Shown: positions 1-10,808, counted from the stretch's first letter. The stretch: 64,000 nucleotides of DNA from Favolaschia claudopus (GCA_037176885.1 JAWWNJ010000075.1:496001-560000), one strand, 5' to 3'. The notes: generated by a model from the letters alone, not told the origin. Program-made: numbers and translations.

Positions 1-1262
1 GGTTAGAAGGAGGGACGAGGAGGTCTTATTCGGGTCGCGGAGGGCCTTGGGATTCAGCCAGCGGACCTCGGTGATTACTGATGGGTCCGTGATAGCAGCA
101 CGGTTGTGGGCATAGATCTCCTGCGCCGCGTGCGCGCTCTCCGGCTTGAAAGTGCGCGGTACACTGTTGACCACTAGCCGGAAGCTCGGTACCACCAGGT
201 GCGAGTCTTTGGAGAATTTGGGCGTCCAGTAGGACGCAGTCTGCTTCAGGCGGGTCGCGGCCCTTTCCTCGTGTGTGGCTACAAGTAGCCGTCCACGGCT
301 GAGGACTTTGACCCCCTTCAGCTCCACCTCCTGCAGCCTTGGAACCCCAGAGGCGACAAGGGCGGTTGCGACTTTCTCCTTGATCTCGGCAACTGGGAGC
401 GAGAGGATCTCCTCCTTCCTATCCAGCGCGACGATGAGTTCATTGCGTTTCGTAACAGGGGGAGCGGACACGGTGGGTGATGGCGGGGAGGGGAGACGCG
501 TCGGAGTGGCTGATGCTGCCGAGTAGGACGCCGGTTGAGACTGGACGAGTGTGCCGCGAAGTTGGGCCACTAAGTCGATTTTGAATGCTTCCAGGGATGA
601 GGTGAGAACATCTTTGTCGTCCAGCGTGGCGCGCAGCGAGCTCAAGAGGGTGAACAAGTCCTTGTACAGTGCCAAGCATCACATCACGGTTCCTTTTTTG
701 GCAGGGAACGGCATCAAAAGTTAAACTCGATACTACATTATGCCGTCATCACCATTCGACTTCGAAACAGTGTAGAACGTCTATATGGATGTGTAGCAAC
801 TTATCTTGTGCTTTGCAAGGCAATTGAACAAGTTTTTGTGTTTTCACCTCCGAAAAAGTGAAACAAACCCTAATGATGGTTGATGCCATCATCAAATTGC
901 CATATCGGTTAGGGTTAAGATCACGTGCTTCTCGGACTTTGCCGCGCCAGCCTTGGGCGGATCACCCAGGTAAGTCGGCTACCACTTTTTCTTGGTTTCT
1001 GCGACAACTGAACACATCTGGCCTCAATCCATCCAAAATCAAAGCCAAAATGATGATTTTACTTTTTTCAGACCCGAAAAAAGTGAAACACCGTGGGAAA
1101 AAGGGAGTTCTCGACGCCAAACGCATTCTTTTGGTCGGTTTCCTTCCTCAGAAAATCCCAAATAAATTACAAAAATTTTCTCCGCCCGAAAAAGCAGTGT
1201 TGGAGAAGTGGCGCTTGGCACTGTATGCCGCCTGCGTTGGTTTCTTCCCGGCAGCCTGGAGC
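1..1262 (-). pseudogene. LINE ORF1 (gag-like) fragment, running off the left edge
   Basis: Reading leftwards from about 1262 and skipping the insert at 667-1223, one open frame continues to base 1 without a stop. The first part is helical and charged (LSQLQAAGKKPTQAAYKD, then LLSSLRATLDDKD), followed by a Ser/Pro linker and a block containing KRNELIVALDRKEEI, VELKGVKVLSRGRLLVATHE and LVVPSFRLVVNSVPRTFKP. Coiled coil plus RNA-binding-like block is the usual layout of fungal Tad/I-type non-LTR retrotransposon ORF1. The family assignment rests on this look rather than a search. The reverse transcriptase ORF would lie left of the window. The 5' end is cut at 1262 by another repeat. It is not the same subfamily as the ORF1 at 17843-19449. 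Confidence 0.6.
667..1223. mobile_element. MITE of CAGTGCCAAGC family inside the LINE ORF1
   Basis: The left end CAGTGCCAAGC and right end GCTTGGCACTG form an 11-bp perfect terminal inverted repeat. TA dinucleotides lie directly outside (665-666 and 1224-1225), as expected for Tc1/mariner/pogo-type insertion. Removing 667-1225 joins the antisense LINE frame in phase (QAAYKDLFTLL), which confirms both ends. The first 50 bp are repeated almost exactly at 3637-3686. No transposase is present. The open frame at 858-1286 lies in this insert and is not a gene. Confidence 0.85.
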
Positions 1263-1263
1263 T

Positions 1264-1503
1264 GTGACAGAGGATATGTGTCGTAAGCACACGTGAGTGA
1301 TTGACTGATTGTATCAGTGATGTCTCAAATCCATGCCGTGAAAATATATTTATTGTGAGTTTTGAGCGGATGAGAAATCCCTCTAGAGGGTTTAGTCTAC
1401 TATCTAATCGGAGTGTTTTGGCCAGAGGATCAGGCGTGGGAAGGCTCTGATGTGGTGCGATAAATATCGTTCCTGTTTGGTGGTGTTTATGCGATGTGCA
1501 CCA
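1264..1503 (-). repeat. Right-hand part of a TGGTGC-family MITE
   Basis: This stretch is closely similar to 46288-46505 and to the right half of the complete element at 56968-57419. It ends with the family terminus GTGCACCA followed by TA at 1504-1505. The left terminus is missing. It truncates the LINE ORF1 N-terminus at about 1262. Confidence 0.65.
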
Positions 1504-1505
1504 TA

Positions 1506-2925
1506 GTCCTCCAGTTCTTGCTGTGCGTAGCCATAATTTGATTGGTAAGACCTAAGGATGTATTTGCACAAAACTGTTGGGCCAGATTTTTTATTTTCTC
1601 TCAAATACAGGTCAAACGGACTGCATCTTCTCAAAAAGGTGAAATCACGTGGGGCAACCGTATTTGTATGGAGTAGAGTAAACCCCCTAGAGGGATACTG
1701 TAGCACTTTGTATGGGTGAAACAGACCCTCGAGCGTGACTGGAAATGCTACGCATGGAAACCAGAAACGGCCTCAGCGTTATGCGTGACATCATAGAATT
1801 TTGGAAACGGGCGGGCAAACTCCGATAAAATCTATTTCCAAACCGTTTGAACGGATTCTGGGCAATTTTTAGCTCTCGTTTATGCTTTCTTTGTATCCAT
1901 AGCCCTTTGTGATTGCATTTCTCCTGTTACGGGCTCCGTAATACACCTTTTTTCTTTCTCATGAACACTGCCGTGGCGCACGCTCAGACACCGGTGTAAA
2001 CCAGCGACGGGTCCACCACAAGCCCTCTTCGAGCGACTAGTTAAACTATCTCGGCCAGCTTCTGGTACACTTTCCCAGCACCTTGCTCGTGGTCTCCGAT
2101 GCACCGTACCGGTTCTATCTTGACGAAGATTGTAGAGAGTGATTGAGTGCAGTGAGGAGGAGGAGGGTTATAGCCAAGTTATAGCAGTAGATTCAGCTAG
2201 ATTTGATTCAGCTAGATTTATGGGATCTATGTGGCACTCTGGAGACCGCCATAGAAACCTGGTAGGGGGGTGTTGTACCACATAGCATTTGGGTTTTTCC
2301 TGATTAATAAAGATCCCCCGGTTCATAAGTTTGAAAAGTTGAAAAAATATTTTTTCCTCGCGCTTTTGGTACGGGCCGGTGGTCAACCGGTGGGTCTGTG
2401 ATCCCATCAACGCATCAAATAGCCCAAGCGCACGACAAGAAGCCAACCATGATGTTGAACTAAATGATTCACAATTTAAGGAGAATCTATGGCGATTGGA
2501 GAGCAATCTAGTGCTTCTTTACCAACTTTCACCGCAAAAATCACAAGTTTGGTACACACAATTCTGAAAATTTCCGCAAAAATTTCGCGCTTTTCCAACC
2601 CTAGGTTAGGGTTACTCCGTTTTCTCTGAAATGAAAATTTTGCCCATAAACCCACCCCATGTTCCTTCTAAATCTCAAAGCAGCGGTGAGGAAGCACATA
2701 GTTAGGGAGCCGACTGGTGGGCCCAAATAAGCAGTCGATCGGTGCAAACAGATTGCGGAGACGAGGGGCTTCAGTATGACTGTATGGGGCGCTCCGGAGA
2801 GACTGCAAGGTGAATGTGAAACGGGTGAGTGACTTGAGATCTTCAACCCAGGTTCGACCGTTGGCACTTTAGGCGAGCAGTCATAAATACATAGGTTGTA
2901 AACACAAGGTGCAAGAGGAATTCAC
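1506..2925. other. Intergenic, no gene recognised
   Basis: Short frames only. Around 1647-1669 there is a copy of the ATCACGTGGGGCAACCGTA motif that also occurs in the inverted repeats of the MITEs at 44297-44727 and 62934-63025, so another decayed member probably lies here. A direct AGATTTGATTCAGCTAGATT repeat occurs near 2195-2215. Nothing else could be named. Confidence 0.4.
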
Positions 2926-2929
2926 TCAC

Positions 2930-3634
2930 CGCCCACGCGGACCAGGTAGGACGTAAGACATCGTGTTGGGACTCGGAATAGCAGCAACGAGGGTTGGAGC
3001 AACGTAATCGATGTTGTTGGTAGCACAATGATCCCGGAATCCGAGCTCGATAGCCTCGAAGATCGGACCGGTCGTCGAAACGTCGACATTGAAAACCAAG
3101 CCGGCAGTTTGGAGAGCGGTTTGAACGTTCTCGATCTCCTCCGCGCTCTTCCAGAAATAACGCGGAGAAAGATCAAGAGTATCGTTGAAGTCCGAGTTGT
3201 CGAGCTGGAGAGCACAGTATATCTGGATCAGTTGATAGTTCAAACGCTGATATAATAAACACGCACTACTTTGGGTAAAAAATACCACACCAGATGGTTG
3301 CCGAGGTGACAGGTCGCGGCAGTCACAGCAGTCACAGCAGCAAAGTCATTCAACGCGGGGATGGAAGCCGGGGTATCAGTGAACGAGCGGGGCGGGCCAG
3401 ATTTGCGCTGCTTATTGGAAGAGGTAGGGCTGGATGAGACGGCAGAAACTCTAGAGGAACCGGCGGCAGAAGCTCTGGAGGAACCGGCGCCAGATCCGTG
3501 CAAGTTGCGTTTAATCGAAGACTGACGCGCTTGTTGAACAGAAGCAGTTGCTGGCCGAGGCAAACCCGTGAAAGCAGCGACAGGACGATGGGGAAGAGTG
3601 GGTCCAGGAGTTATAGTAGCCTGAGTCGAGGTAC
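2930..3634 (-). pseudogene. Two internal exons of an unknown fungal gene
   Basis: The antisense strand reads as two exons joined by a 44-nt intron at 3247-3290 (donor GTGTGG, acceptor ATATCAG). Exon 1 (3291 to about 3634) is Ser/Ala/Pro-rich and low-complexity (GSGAGSSRASAAGSSR), then IPALNDFAAV. Exon 2 (2930-3246) is well structured: NYQLIQIYCALQLDN, LSPRYFWKSAEEIENV, TAGLVFNVDVSTTGPIFEAI. It ends at a canonical donor (GTGAGTG, 2923-2929), so a further exon is expected downstream but was not found. The 5' side is cut at TA 3635-3636 by a MITE. There is no ATG in frame. I do not recognise the family. The balanced composition and clean splice sites suggest a former host gene or large transposon ORF. 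Confidence 0.55.
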
Positions 3635-3636
3635 TA

Positions 3637-3690
3637 CAGTGCCAAGCATCACATCACGGTTCCTTTTTTGGCAGGGAACGGCATCTATAT
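3637..3690 (+). mobile_element. Left terminus of a second CAGTGCCAAGC-family element
   Basis: About 50 bp match 667-716 nearly perfectly, again preceded by TA (3635-3636). A TATA-like CTATATAAGG follows at about 3684. I could not find the matching right terminus, so the element is truncated or diverged. It breaks the gene at 2930-3634. Confidence 0.7.
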
Positions 3691-4533
3691 AAGGACCAAA
3701 GGCTTTGTGTCTGGGTGGGACAAGACAAGACAAACGAAAGGGACATTTGTATTGGCTGACCGCTAACAAAATGCCGTGAACCGCCCCACTGGTGCGTCAT
3801 TTTGTCGAGATGTTGAGTTCGTGCCCGCGTGCTCCACCCGTCTCTCTGCACGATGTCGATTCACTCGATGCTCAACCATGCCCGCCACAACGAGTCGTCT
3901 TCGCCCACTGCTGCCCAAGACGCCCTCTATGACTCAGCCGGAGCCCTTTTTGCTTAGCAGAACAATGGAGCGCGAGGGGAATCTCGGCGAGCTGAGTGCA
4001 GTCAGTGGTGCACCTGTGGAGATCAGAGCGAATCCTGTTTCAGGGAAGAGTCGGAATCAGGTCAGCAATTCAGCAAGATGTCGTGCCGGACCCGTTCAAA
4101 AGTAATTTTTCCTTAGTCCGAGTCTGAACGGCGTTCGGCGGGCCAAAAGAGACGAAGGAAGAGAGAAGCAAAGGAAAGAGAACGATGGTCGTTTGGTACG
4201 CGAGACTTGCGATCTGAGGACTTCACACTGATCTGAGGGGCACAGTCAGGCATTGTAAGACCTGTAAACTTGCCACGATCATTGGCTCAACGAGCACGTC
4301 GGCAACGAGAGCTCGCTGGTGAAATTGAGGATCTATTGGACATCGAGGGATATAAAGGTTGTCATAGGTCTCGAGCGCAAACGCTAAGGCGGAAAGTTGA
4401 ACAAGGGGAACAAAGGTTAAAGTTATCTCCTGAATGCGGTACGCGTCCACCCAATTGGAGCTGTATTGTCTAGCTTACTGTTTTGTTCGTCACAGATCCG
4501 ACTCAGTCCTTAAATCAAGCCCTCGACCACGAA
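3691..4533. other. Possible decayed exon sequence, unassigned
   Basis: Around 3850-4110 one plus-strand frame reads MSIHSMLNHARHNESSSPTA and continues past a single TAG to a second block with Cys and Ser, ending in TAG at about 4110. It could be a decayed exon, but neither family nor splice sites could be established. The rest shows nothing recognisable. Confidence 0.25.
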
Positions 4534-4535
4534 TA

Positions 4536-5050
4536 CTCGCAGTTACCAAAAGTAACCGAATTCGGCGTTTTTTCCCACAAATTACGATGGTCAAGGAGCT
4601 TTGAGCGATGAAGGGTTCATTCACAGTGTGTTTGCTACAACTTTCATGATATAAACTTGGGGTAAGCTATCACACAGTGGGTGAGTGAATTAATCTTCAA
4701 AATACCATCAATTTAACAGTGTTTGCCTTTTTTGGAACACAGTCACCAGGATCTCAGGTGGGTGAGTACCTCGAAGTTAGGTCTACTATCTCATGACTTT
4801 GTATCTGAGAGCTCAGAGCTTGCTGGGCTATCTTCATCCTTCAATGAGGGTACTAAAACAGAGCAAGAAATTGTTGATTTGGCATATAAATAAACAAACA
4901 TAGAAAATCAGCACAGGGAAAGCCCAATAACTTCGGCGCGCGTCATGTGCAATATCATATGACCACCCTTTCCCTCTCCCACCAGCTGAACCAACTTAGC
5001 TGGTCGCAAGCAAGGCGTTTCTAAATTCGGTTACTTTTGGTAATGCCGAG
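4536..5050. mobile_element. MITE with CCAAAAGTAACC inverted repeats
   Basis: The ends CTCGCAGTTACCAAAAGTAA and its approximate complement ending GGTAATGCCGAG are flanked by TA at 4534-4535 and 5051-5052. The same termini, better conserved, bound the element at 61023-61472. Internal sequence from about 4760 to 4960 reappears in inverted orientation at about 27064-27245, so the family has at least three members in the window. Confidence 0.75.
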
Positions 5051-5052
5051 TA

Positions 5053-5974
5053 CAATGTCAATCAGCCTCGCCGCAATGACCGATATCGGGAAACACTGCA
5101 TTCAGGACCCCTCTAGCAACGCCAAAAGCTCGGTTTGGCTGCATCGTGGCAGCTTCGGCTAACTGAGGCTATGCTGCGGCTGTCTTCGGCCAGGTCACCC
5201 AGCCGCGGACATATAGCCAAAGCGCCAGCAGGTGTGGCTAGGCCGTCGGCCAGCTTTGGCTGAGCGGACTATCCGTAAGCCAGCGCCGTGATGGCTGAGT
5301 TGCCGCCCTTCTCTGCCGGCTCATACCTGCTTCCAGCCCAGGCTGTAAACTTTCCCTCAGCACCTACTGGACACTATCGAAAGCCTCAGGCAACCTCGAC
5401 CTCCGCAAACGCGGTAATGGAGGTAAATGGAACCGGTGTTTCTCACGATATCTAAAAAAAGCCTGCCTTTGTCTTGTTCTTGCTGTCATAAGGTATTCCC
5501 CTCCTTCCCTGCTCTCAGCCGTCGGTTTTTTGGTGCGTTAGAATTCATATATACTTAGCTCTTGCCAACCCCTTTATAGCTTCGAGGGTATCTATTGGCT
5601 TGGTCCGGCTTGGTGCGGCTAACTGGGTTAGCCAGCGGTAGCCGGCGTCGGCTACGTCGGCTAGCCGTACGTCCTCGGCTATTCTCGGCTATGTGTCTGT
5701 TGGCTAGAAAGGCTCTGAATGCAGTGAAAGTTACCGAAGTAGGATGCTTCGGTATGAGGATGAGGTTCGGCGAGGCATTTATGCTTGGATGGCAACAAAT
5801 TTCCTCAGGCATTTCAACATTGTAAACGGCTGATGAGATTTTTGCATTGTATTCACTATATGTATGTAGGAAACCAAGCCATTTGAGATGGAGTGAGCTC
5901 GCACACGGGGCCGCGAGGAGTCGACCGAAGGTCGGCGACGATCGGCACTGGCACCTGGGGCAGAAGAGCGGAAT
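5053..5974. other. GGCTA-rich low-complexity region, no gene
   Basis: Two stretches (about 5130-5310 and 5595-5705) are dense in GGCTA/CGGCT and TAGCC units in both orientations. The open frames here, such as 5555-5989 on the minus strand, follow from that bias. The area ends at the Helitron terminus and may be Helitron-carried filler. Confidence 0.4.
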
Positions 5975-6003
5975 CCCATGGCGAAGCATGGGCTCACTGC
6001 TAG
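5975..6003 (+). mobile_element. Helitron 3' terminus (copy 1)
   Basis: The hairpin CCCATGGCGAAGCATGGG (6-bp stem, GCGAAG loop) is followed by CTCACTG, CTAG and then T. A small hairpin about 10 nt before a CTRR end, with T next, is the defining 3' end of Helitron rolling-circle transposons. Two other copies occur at 19785-19813 and 38848-38876. Compared with copy 2 the stem has a compensated change. The 5' (TC) end was not located. Confidence 0.75.
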
Positions 6004-6004
6004 T

Positions 6005-6227
6005 CTATATTACAATTGAGCACCCCCGGTCCCTGCCAGACAAACCAGCCAACACAATTTGTCTTCCCTTCATTCGTATTGGCCAAAGGCCCCACAATCC
6101 CGTCAACCGCCCTACCAACTATGTCGTTAGGATCTTGACTCTGGACAAACGTGAATTGGGTCCCGGGAACACCCGAACGCCCCACCAACGTCATCTGTCC
6201 GCTGCCAAACACTAAACCACAACTAGG
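6005..6227 (-). pseudogene. Unidentified coding fragment next to the Helitron end
   Basis: The minus strand is open with a natural composition: SGQMTLVGRSGVPGTQF, DPNDIVGRAVDGIVGPLANT, KTNCVGWFVWQGPGVLNC, then a stop near 6000. The upstream side is cut at 6227 by the MITE at 6228-6537. It may be the last exon of a secreted or cell-surface protein. I do not recognise it. Confidence 0.35.
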
Positions 6228-6537
6228 CCCCGGGAAGCTCCTGCAAAGGATGGTCCCGAAAATTCCGCGATTTTGGCCTCTCGTTTTGGCGAATTTTGGC
6301 CCTTTTCGGACAGGCCTTATCACGTGAAAATTCACCGGCCGTCGGCGCCGATGATGCAATCAGAGGATGTCGTGATTTTGGTCAATTTTCCTTCAAATTT
6401 GGCCTGAAAAAGCCACTTTACGGACAGGGCTCGCGGATTTTGAGCCTCAAAAAGCCACTTTTCGGACAAGGGTTTCGCGAATTTTGGCCCTGAAAAAGCT
6501 ACTTTTCGGGACCATCCTTTGCAGGAGCTTCCCGGGG
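6228..6537. mobile_element. 310-bp foldback MITE (CCCCGGGAAGCTCC)
   Basis: Both ends share an inverted repeat of about 34 bp beginning CCCCGGGAAGCTCCTGCAAA and continuing through GGATGGTCCCGAAAA, essentially perfect. The interior repeats GCCACTTTNCGGACA-like units, and TTTTGGC units occur several times. No coding capacity. Near-identity of the arms suggests a fairly recent insertion. Confidence 0.85.
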
Positions 6538-7890
6538 GCTCATCAATCAAGTCTGTGGAGGGTTATGTCCGAATTAGGCATACTCAAATGATCCGAGTTG
6601 ATCCATCAAGTTCCGTGATATAAATCAATCTGCAGCTTGTCGCGTCGACGCGTCGACCTCGACTATGCGCGGCGGACCTAGAAAGAACATCGGGAGAACA
6701 AGAATGCCCAGGAGTCTGGCTCATTCCTATCCAATTGCCTTTCCCCAACCCAGAATCCACCCCACCCCGGCCGCTCATCTTCGACCCTACAACCTCAGCA
6801 CCGGCATGTCTTCGTGACCAAAAGGCGGCAGGGAATGTACTGGTCCTGATTTCTTTCGGCGGCAGCTCTGCTAGCCTATCCGCCTCCGAGCTTGATCCGG
6901 TAGCTTAGCTGGGAATCCACTTTGTCTTTGGAGAGCAGTTGCGTGTTTTTCGTTATGTTCATCTGGCTTTCTCGAGATCTCTGATTTGGTCCAGCCCAAT
7001 CTATTTAGAGAGTTCGTCACGGAGGACGAGTTTGTTCAATGGGTTCAACATGCAGTTGAGTACACAAATATGGATCAAATTGCACGTTGCCGAGCTGTCT
7101 GTAAACCTGAATTTCAATGGCAACTTTGTCTTTGGAGAGCAGTTGCGTGTTTTTCGTTATGTTCATCTGGCTTTCTCGAGATCTCTGATTTGGTCCAGCC
7201 CAATCTATTTAGATTTGAAGTGCGGAAGACTTGGATCTGCTTGACTTGGCAGCGGGAACAACATCTCTGCCACACAATGAACCGTGCCTAAGAGGTCGTA
7301 GGAATAGGCTGGTATTTTTGCTCCATAAACAATCATTAAATACGTTCACATACTTTCCTACGATGTGTCTGACTCAATGCACTCGCTATTTTCCAACATG
7401 GCAACATCATTTGAACTTTTGATTTGGGCTTGTACTATGCCCCATGGTGCAAAGAATTTTGATATAGCAGCTATTATATATTGGTTCAGAGAGAATACAG
7501 TGATGCAGCACAATTTATGAAGGGAAATGGAGGTCATGGAAGCAACATTGAAGTGAAATCAACGCCGAAAGAGGTCCATCGGCCTTGTCGAGGGTTCTTC
7601 TGAGGAGATCTTGAATTTGATTGGCTGGATTATGTCCCAGGGAGGCAGTTGCTCCGAAAGGACATAGCTCTTGCCTTATCTTGAATACTGCTGATTTGCC
7701 TAAACAAGACATAGAAATCAAGATTTCCCCGCGCATTCCTGAGAGCTACAGCCGCGTTGGAGGCCTCAAATTTGGGGAACAGGGGGCGGAATACATAGTG
7801 AGTCTCCCTCTTTTCTCTCTTTCCTCTCGCTCTTTTCGCAACTTGAAAACTTGAATTCGCCAGGCTCTCCACAGACATAATTCATAAGCC
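6538..7890 (+). repeat. Uncharacterised repeat X, copy A
   Basis: Three blocks are collinear with 58640-60600: 6536-6600 with 58655-58725 (GGAGGGTTATGTCCG), 6655-6830 with 58800-58990 (Arg-rich N-terminus starting Met-Arg-Gly-Gly at 6667), and 7515-7890 with about 60060-60600 (GCTCCGAAAGGACATA; CAACTTGAAAACTTGAATTC). The spacing is similar once the nested elements in copy B are removed. Copy A has lost the open frame. The element class is unknown; neither LTRs nor TIRs were identified. Confidence 0.6.
6922..7213 (+). repeat. 90-bp direct repeat pair within repeat X
   Basis: The segment at about 6922-7010 recurs without visible change at about 7123-7212 (both begin TTTGTCTTTGGAGAGCAG and end CCCAATCTATTTAGA). 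The 110 bp between them read in frame as VTEDEFVQWVQHAVEYTNMD, so a coding sequence was probably duplicated locally. Copy B of repeat X does not show it. Confidence 0.8.
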
Positions 7891-8204
7891 TTCCCGGGGC
7901 CTCCACAACTCCGCTGCTGTCTCGCGTCTTCCAACCTCCGCTCCACAACGCTCCACTCGCCCCACTGGCAATGTAGCTGTACCACCGTAGCCTCACCTCC
8001 AATAAACGTGTTTCTTTAACTCTTTTGTGTGATCTCAAAGCCTTTCATCTGTGTCTCTTTGTCTTCACCTAGCAGCAATGTACATGTCAATCCTCCCCTC
8101 GCTCCATTGTAGGCTCAATGTTTCTAGGAACTTATTAACCCCTCCGACAACGCCGCAAAGGCATCAACAACGACGACAGATTCAACGCGACTTACGTGAA
8201 ATCA

Positions 8205-8834
8205 ATGAAGGCAGCCCCCGCCGCAGACGCGTCCCTGCTCAGCATGATGAAAATATGCCGCCCAAATTCCGCCGCCGCTCCTAGCGCCCGTTCTTTCGGT
8301 CAAATCAGAAGGCACCAAAGAGCGCGCGAAAACCGTCCGGCGCCTCCACCGCAAGCTTCTTCGAACAGATCACTGGCTCAAAGGGCAAGTGCGGAGAAGG
8401 CTGCGAGAATGGATGTCGGTGCGCTGTGATTTGGCTGTGATTCAATATTCATTGGTATCTACTTCTAACATCCTTTTCTGTTCTACAGATCCTCCACCGA
8501 CTGCGCGCAACTCTCGAGTATTACAGGTAAGTCGGTTTTATTCTTCAGTTTAAGAGGCTTGAAAAGTCTCGCTCCTCAGGCCATCCACAACGGTCTCCCT
8601 ACCCCATCTGCAACACAACAGGGTGCTGCCGCTGCTGGTGGTGAGTTATCTCTTTGTAGTCGGTGTCTCAAAGTCATTAATTCCGCACAAGCCCGGCCTG
8701 AAGGGACACGCAATCGTACACGCCAACACAATCAAAACCCGAATCCCGCACGGCCGCGAAGTACGTGTAAAATGATCTTTAGATTACTTCCTCGGCTGAT
8801 TGCGCACCATGAAGATAATCGTCGGACTACCCGC
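8205..8834 (+). pseudogene. Three-exon gene fragment cut by an LTR element
   Basis: A frame starting at ATG 8205 (RENRPAPPPQASSNRSLAQR) reaches a donor at 8419. Introns 8419-8488 and 8527-8579 have good borders (GTGCGC...CTACAG; GTAAGT...CCTCAG) and keep the frame: MDV/DPPPTARNSRVLQ/AIHNGLPTPSATQQGAAAAGG, then ELSLCSRCLKVINSAQARPE with a CxxC pair. The frame runs into the LTR at 8835. The Arg/Pro/Gln-rich, disordered composition gives no function. Sequence from about 8150 upstream is also Arg-rich in another frame. Confidence 0.5.
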
Positions 8835-9016
8835 TGTGACGGAAGCGAAGGGACGTCGAATTCCGGCACACAGGTAAGTCCTAGATTGACCAAGGGAAAG
8901 GAATCTACGACAATCAGCTAACTACTTATACTAGAAAGTGGAGGCTGTGTATTGAGTCTTGGCAACGACTCGGGCAAATCTCGCCGCGAGCTGATGCGAG
9001 CGGTAGATCCGTCACA
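8835..9016 (-). repeat. 3' LTR of the gag-only element
   Basis: 182 bp, TG...CA, with perfect 9-bp terminal inverted repeat TGTGACGGA/TCCGTCACA. It is about 90 percent identical by eye to 11095-11296 outside the 20-bp gap. Confidence 0.85.
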
Positions 9017-9196
9017 TCCGCCCTCCAGATCGTCGACCACGACGAGCTCAATATCTAGTCAGAAATATAAATAAACTTGTTCAAAATCAATTCAATGTCC
9101 GAAATGGTCTTCGAAAAATCAAAATCAACCATTCTGGGTATCCTCGCCCTCCTCGACGACCATTTCGATGATGTCGAGGAAGGAAATCGTGCGAAT

Positions 9197-10357
9197 TTAG
9201 AAGTGTTCAAGAACTTCCGTGCTCTCCAAAAGAGCATCGCGATCAGCCGTTATCTCGAAATCCACAGCATGAGACGCAAATCCAGGAGGTTTACCTTTGG
9301 AAACCATTGTGTTCAATTCAGGACAGTTGCGGGAAAGGTGTCCATGCACCCCGCAATTAAAGCACAACCCGGCTGCAAGGTATTCATTGCGCTTCTTGGC
9401 AGACAATTGGCCGCCGTTGTCACGAGATTTCGACTTGGGAGGTTCGGGTTCAGCGCTGGAAACCGAGATAACGCGCCCTCCGGTACGACGTTTCTCGTTC
9501 ACATCTGTTTCCAATTTGGGTTCATCGGGTCTGGTCCGAGGTTTCAGGTTACTCGGCCCAGTATTTTCTATCGAGTCATCGGGTTCGTCAACGTTGACGA
9601 TAATCTCGGCGCTCTCGGCGCCAGCGGTAACTTCAGCCCAAGTAGAAATCTCAGGATCAAGTTTGTCACGAAACATCTCTTTCCGGATGTTGGCGTTGAG
9701 GCTACGCCAAAACATAACAACCTTCTCCTGATTGGCTTCGAGCCCAATTGTGTTGAAGATTCGTTCCCATTCGGCTTTATGAACCAAAACCGATTTATTC
9801 CGTTGAACGCAAAGGCCCAACAATGTGCGTTGCTTCTCGCGATAATTCACAGGGAAACAAAAGTTGAATAATCCCCAGAAGAAATCACTCAAAGACCACA
9901 CTTTATCGTCGTTCTCAACCTTGCTGTTGTAGTACTCAAGAGCACGATATGACAAGTAGAAGACACGTTCATCAACGGGCACTTTTCCAACTTTGACATA
10001 GTTGGATTCTTCTTTCACAAATCGGTGAAATGCGACGGTATCAGGTGAGCCATCGTATTCTCTGGGAGGAATGGGCTTCAGAATCATTCGATCTTTCTTA
10101 GTACGAGAATTTCTACTCCTTCTCGAGGAACGTCGCTTGCGACGGTGCCGTGTTGCGTGAGACCTCCCCGGCCCTGATCCATCTGACGACTCAGAATCTG
10201 AGCCAGAAGAGTCGGATGGTTCGGATGGGGTTTGTGAACCGTCTACACGGTCGGCATTGCGGAGCGTGCGCTCGATGAAGCTGCCGGGAACGATGCGCGC
10301 TGACGAACGGGTGTTGCCATGCGAGACATAGCAACACCCTCGTTGAGCATCCCCCAA
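9197..10357 (-). CDS. gag: Ty3/gypsy-type Gag with CCHC zinc knuckle
   Basis: 386 codons on the minus strand. An acidic/Ser-rich N-terminal third (PSEPSDSSGSDSESSDGSG) is followed by an Arg-rich patch, then the Ty3 Gag capsid-like region (KPIPPREYDGSPDTVAFHRF; WSLSDFFWGLFNFCFPVNYR; MFWRSLNANIRKEMFRDKL) and near the C-terminus one zinc knuckle CFNCGVHGHLSRNC (CX2CX4HX4C). Gag packages element RNA in cytoplasmic particles. The true N-terminus is probably upstream in another frame (10370-10539, GPVLTSAVDWGMLNEGVAMS), so a frameshift near 10260-10330 is likely. The region AVDWGML...GVAMS is shared with the fragment at 62100-62154. The plus-strand frame at 9077-9871 is its antisense shadow. Confidence 0.85.
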   Translation of the reverse strand: MGDAQRGCCYVSHGNTRSSARIVPGSFIERTLRNADRVDGSQTPSEPSDSSGSDSESSDGSGPGRSHATRHRRKRRSSRRSRNSRTKKDRMILKPIPPREYDGSPDTVAFHRFVKEESNYVKVGKVPVDERVFYLSYRALEYYNSKVENDDKVWSLSDFFWGLFNFCFPVNYREKQRTLLGLCVQRNKSVLVHKAEWERIFNTIGLEANQEKVVMFWRSLNANIRKEMFRDKLDPEISTWAEVTAGAESAEIIVNVDEPDDSIENTGPSNLKPRTRPDEPKLETDVNEKRRTGGRVISVSSAEPEPPKSKSRDNGGQLSAKKRNEYLAAGLCFNCGVHGHLSRNCPELNTMVSKGKPPGFASHAVDFEITADRDALLESTEVLEHF

Positions 10358-10541
10358 TCCACGGCAGAGGTCAATACGGGCCCAGAGAGCTCGGTATGCG
10401 TCGAGTGTATCGACGATGAGGTCTCGTTGCCCAGAGGCAACGGTTCGACACCCAAAGGTGATGGGGTCTCGCTACCCGAAGGCAGCGGCGTATCCAGACG
10501 AGAGGAAGGTCGTCCACCCGATACCGCCCGACTGTACAAAA

Positions 10542-10808
10542 CTGTACTATTACGATCGGTTGTTCACGTTATGCGTGACGCCGCTTCGTGAACTGAACAA
10601 TTTTGAACAGGGTGACGGGTGACGGGGAGTTTTTCGGCCCAAAAAGGGCCACAAAATCGCAAAAAAAAATTCGGCCGGCACTTGCCGAGAAGGGCCGGCC
10701 TTCCATATATAGAAAGTTTGTCGTGATTGCCGTGATGTGAACGACTTGTCCGGTGAACGATTTGGGTGACGGGTGACACCCAGTGAACAACCGATCGTAA
10801 TAGTACAG
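10542..10808. mobile_element. 267-bp MITE in the 5' region of the gag element
   Basis: The inverted ends CTGTACTATTACGATCGGTT and its complement (GTAATAGTACAG) extend about 26 bp. The right side is followed by TA; on the left the TA is not intact. The ends resemble those of the MITE at 60124-60340 (CTGTACTATTTCGACC), suggesting the same transposase family. Confidence 0.8.

Noticed and set aside
858..1286. 142-codon frame
   Set aside because: It lies inside the 667-1223 MITE and crosses its border.
9077..9871. 264-codon plus-strand frame
   Set aside because: Antisense of the Gag, whose zinc knuckle and capsid-like region are on the minus strand.
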